In this document: positions 43,469 through 46,423 of the stretch, one piece after another
Position numbering within the stretch: the stretch's first letter is position 1
Layout: the number at the start of each line of letters is the position of its first letter
Origin: Rhodospirillales bacterium
GTDB taxonomy: Bacteria; Pseudomonadota; Alphaproteobacteria; Rhodospirillales; Magnetospirillaceae
Assembly: GCA_015654615.1 (NCBI GenBank)
Contig: JAATGN010000388.1
Span: 1 to 46,423 of the forward strand
Length of the DNA stretch: 46,423 bases
Direction of reading: 5' to 3'
Notes under the pieces: model-generated
Told to the model about the DNA's origin: nothing
Database searches by the model: none
The model's input: only the letters and a program-made list of their open reading frames with translations
Translations under genes and position numbers: made by a program

Positions 43469-44446
43469 TCACGCCGCGCCGTCCGGCCGGCGGTCGGAGG
43501 GTTCGTCGTCATCGCCGCCGATGCGGCTGCGGACGATGAACAGGGGGCGGCCTTTGACCTCGTTGAACACGCGGCCGAGGTAATGGCCGATAATGCCCAG
43601 CGTGATCAATTGCACGCCGCCCAGGAACAGCATGATGACGATGATCGATTCATAACCGGGCACGTCGATGCCATAGACCAGGGTCTTGATCAGCCGGACG
43701 ACGATGTAGAGGAAGGCGAAACCGGAAATCACCGAACCGACCAGGGCCCAGATGCGCAAGGGATAATCGGAAAAGGCGACCAGGCCGTCGAAGGCGAAGG
43801 ACAAGAGCTTCATCACGCCCCATTTGCTTTCGCCGTAGAGGCGTTCCTCCTGTTCATAGGGGATGCCGATCTGCCGGAAGCCGACCCAGGCGAAGATGCC
43901 TTTCATGAAGCGGGTGCGTTCGGGCATGGCGTTGATCACATCGACCACCTTGCGGTCGAGCAGCCGGAAATCGCCGACCTCGCGCGGCAAGGGGACGTCG
44001 GAGAGCTTATCGAACAGCCAATAGAAGGCCTTGGCCCGCAGGCGGCTGAGCAGGCTCTGGCCGGTCCGCTGGTGGCGCACGGCATAGACCACGTCATAGC
44101 CTTCCCGCCATTTCGCCAGGAAATCGGGAATCAATTCGGGCGGATGCTGCAGATCGGCGTCCATGGGGATCACCGCATCGCCCCTGGCATGCGAGAGACC
44201 GGCCGACATCGCCGGTTCTTTGCCGAAATTGCGCGACAGGTCGATCACCGTGATGCGCGGTTCGCGGCGATGCGCTTCGATCAGGCGGTCCAGGGTGTCG
44301 TCGCGGCTGCCGTCGTTGACGCAGATCACTTCCCAACTCAGGGCCTGGCCGGCCAGCACCGGCAGCAGGCGATCGAAGAAGTGCCCGACATTGAGCGATT
44401 CGTTGAAGAAGGGCACGACGATGGAAAGGCGGGGATGGCTGGGCAA
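43469..44446 (-). CDS. GtrB/DPM1-like membrane-bound GT2
   Basis: The 325-residue enzyme has LSIVVPFFNESLNVGHFFDRLL, VICVNDGSRDDTLDRL near 38, the DxD in IPMDADLQHPPELIPDFLAKW near 92, and two C-terminal membrane spans (IWALVGSVISGFAFLYIVV and IIVIMLFLGGVQLITLGIIG). Such proteins make undecaprenyl-phosphate-linked sugars for GT-C enzymes, which fits the GT-C gene at 19267. The open frame continues to 44647, but that extension is encoded by repeat arms. The first start after the repeat is TTG at 44446, so the true start is uncertain by a few residues. Confidence 0.82.
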   Translation of the reverse strand: MPSHPRLSIVVPFFNESLNVGHFFDRLLPVLAGQALSWEVICVNDGSRDDTLDRLIEAHRREPRITVIDLSRNFGKEPAMSAGLSHARGDAVIPMDADLQHPPELIPDFLAKWREGYDVVYAVRHQRTGQSLLSRLRAKAFYWLFDKLSDVPLPREVGDFRLLDRKVVDVINAMPERTRFMKGIFAWVGFRQIGIPYEQEERLYGESKWGVMKLLSFAFDGLVAFSDYPLRIWALVGSVISGFAFLYIVVRLIKTLVYGIDVPGYESIIVIMLFLGGVQLITLGIIGHYLGRVFNEVKGRPLFIVRSRIGGDDDEPSDRRPDGAA

Positions 44447-44522
44447 GGGGCGTCCGTTCGGGTTTGTCGAGCAGAAAGGGGGTGAGTTTAAAGAAGCCCC
44501 TCCTGCGTGGGAAGGGCTAAGC

Positions 44523-44644
44523 AAAAATTCACCACAGAGACACGGAGAACACAGAGATTTCCAGTTTTCCATGACCGCAATCGGCTTAAAGAGACTTAAT
44601 TTTTTATTTTCCTCCGTGTCCTCTGTGTCTCTGTGGTGAATTTT
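44523..44644. repeat. Inverted-arm repeat E6, CACAGAG type
   Basis: The left arm (44523-44556) is built of CACAGAGACACGGAG-type units. The right arm (44611-44644) is its imperfect reverse complement, and the AT-rich core is about 54 bp. It resembles the other composite elements in layout but uses a different unit. It ends within the stop codon of the DUF1848 gene. Confidence 0.8.
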
Positions 44645-45546
44645 CATTCACCCCCCGGCCCGATCAGGAATTCGCCGTCCGGGTCATGGCGGCGCAACCG
44701 CTCCTTGGCGCGGCTGCGGGAGGTCACCGCATAGCAATAGACGCAGCCCTGCGGGCAGCTGTCGTAGGCCCCGATGTCGCGGCTTTCGGCGCACAGGCAG
44801 CCCGGGCGATTGCCTTTGGTCCTGGCCCCGATCGGCCGGCCGGCCACATCGGAGAGACGGCCCGCGTCGATGCAGCGGGCCCCCCTCGCCGTTGCGCTTT
44901 CCAGTTCGGGCTGGGTGCAGAGACTCAACGTCATGCCATGGTCCCCGGCGATGGCGGCCAGGCGGGCGACGGCCTGGCGTTTTTCCTCGGCCGGCGGATC
45001 CCGCCACGAAAAATTCCGTATCCGGGCGGCGCTTGCGAGATTGCGGGCGGTCTTGCGGTAGGGCTGGACGAAGCTGACCACCACTTCGTCGACGGCCCCC
45101 GCCAACCGGCCGGCCAGCCCGGAAAAATTCCGCACATGCCATTCCGCCGGCGTCTGGTCGGTGAGCAGGATCGGATCGTAGCGCCACACCACGGCGCGGC
45201 CTCCATAATCGGCGGAAAGACGGCGGACCAGGGCCACCGACGCCGCGGTCTCGACGACGCCTTCCTCCAGCATCCGCGGATAACCGGTCACGGTATATTG
45301 GACGACGAAGGGAAAGCCGGCCCGCCGGACTTCGGCCAGGACCGGCAGGAAGGGAGCGGCATGCCGCGTCCAGAAAACATAGCCGTCGACGCCTTCCTTA
45401 AGATCGATGCGGGCCGGCGGTCCCCCGTAGGGATTGACCACCCGGCAGAAGCCGGCCCGGAAGCGATTTCGGAACCAGGGCCCGTAGAATGCCGGAACAT
45501 CGGTGCGATAACTGGCGGAAACGATCATCTTCTTGGCACTCTTCAT
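44644..45546 (-). CDS. DUF1848 protein with a C-terminal cysteine cluster
   Basis: The 300-residue product belongs to a family annotated as DUF1848. It starts VSASYRTDVPAFYGPWFRNRFRAGF, has GYVFWTRHAAPFLPVL near 54 and VVWRYDPILLTDQTP near 118. It ends with CLCAESRDIGAYDSCPQGCVYCYA near 248-271, where five or six cysteines could hold an iron-sulfur cluster, as in radical-SAM-related proteins. No function is established. The start could also be the ATG at 45528, six codons in. It is divergent from dnaK, with 194 bp between starts. Confidence 0.8.
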   Translation of the reverse strand: MKSAKKMIVSASYRTDVPAFYGPWFRNRFRAGFCRVVNPYGGPPARIDLKEGVDGYVFWTRHAAPFLPVLAEVRRAGFPFVVQYTVTGYPRMLEEGVVETAASVALVRRLSADYGGRAVVWRYDPILLTDQTPAEWHVRNFSGLAGRLAGAVDEVVVSFVQPYRKTARNLASAARIRNFSWRDPPAEEKRQAVARLAAIAGDHGMTLSLCTQPELESATARGARCIDAGRLSDVAGRPIGARTKGNRPGCLCAESRDIGAYDSCPQGCVYCYAVTSRSRAKERLRRHDPDGEFLIGPGGE

Positions 45547-45590
45547 CCTTGGGTGCTAGCATCCCGCCGCCGCGCTTGGTCCACACACGG

Positions 45591-45618
45591 TTGCGTCCGT
45601 TTCGGGTGCGTCTTATAT
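45591..45618 (+). promoter_or_regulatory. Predicted RpoH-type promoter for dnaK
   Basis: TTG at 45591 is followed after 18 bases by CTTATAT at 45612-45618. This fits the alphaproteobacterial heat-shock minus-10 box CYTATNT, with an imperfect minus-35 (GTTG rather than CTTG). It would place the start of transcription about 115 bp before the dnaK ATG. Confidence 0.55.
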
Positions 45619-45620
45619 AA

Positions 45621-46423
<803 letters not shown>

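Overview
The window looks like chromosome from a GC-rich alphaproteobacterium, most likely a Rhodospirillales-type free-living bacterium. This is inferred from gene content, not from a marker gene. The supporting genes are a 1605-residue large-type NAD-glutamate dehydrogenase, an SDHAF4/DUF1674 succinate-dehydrogenase assembly factor, a PmtA-type phospholipid N-methyltransferase, a Rhizobium-like set for starting O-antigen on a QuiNAc/FucNAc-type sugar, and a dnaK gene preceded by an alphaproteobacterial RpoH-like promoter.

Layout. 1-862 carries no convincing gene; it holds hairpins, a 95-bp direct repeat and a minus-strand terminator. 863-3489 holds small envelope proteins: a Trp/Tyr-rich secreted protein, a Spy/CpxP-like protein, a 66-residue protein and two divergent FliL-like proteins. 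3529-8346 is NAD-glutamate dehydrogenase. 8467-10269 is a hipBA toxin-antitoxin cassette that appears to be inserted into an intergenic repeat. 10629-20736 is a first polysaccharide block: C4-reductase/epimerase, polyprenyl-phosphate sugar-1-P transferase, GT4, heparinase II/III-like protein, O-antigen ligase/polymerase-like protein, WbpM-like 4,6-dehydratase and a GT-C membrane protein. purH follows, then repeats, then a leftward group of yeiH, a CLC protein and pmtA. 27322-41184 is a second polysaccharide block: GT9, UDP-HexNAc 6-dehydrogenase, AsnB-type amidotransferase, Wzx-type flippase, GT61, several GT-A enzymes and a methyltransferase. It runs into a translationally coupled rsmB-gmhB-GT2-GT4 operon. 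SDHAF4, a GtrB-like GT2, a DUF1848 protein and the first part of dnaK close the window.

How the genes fit together. Most of the window can be read as lipopolysaccharide/O-antigen assembly. The 4,6-dehydratase, C4-reductase and WbpL/WreU-type transferase would make and load the first N-acetyl-dideoxy sugar on undecaprenyl phosphate. The 6-dehydrogenase plus the AsnB-like enzyme could make a HexNAc uronamide. Many glycosyltransferases would extend the chain, Wzx would flip it, and the O-antigen ligase-family protein would polymerise or ligate it. gmhB and the coupled transferases point to the heptose-containing core.

The most unusual signals are non-coding. A family of composite intergenic elements, with inverted arms made of roughly 10-bp-period units around a variable core, occurs six times. 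One copy is split by the hipBA cassette, which has 13-bp flanking direct repeats and 10-bp terminal inverted repeats. The same interval preserves what looks like the scar of a tandem duplication joining the 3' ends of the glutamate dehydrogenase and epimerase genes. All functions are from reading the sequence; no database search was run.
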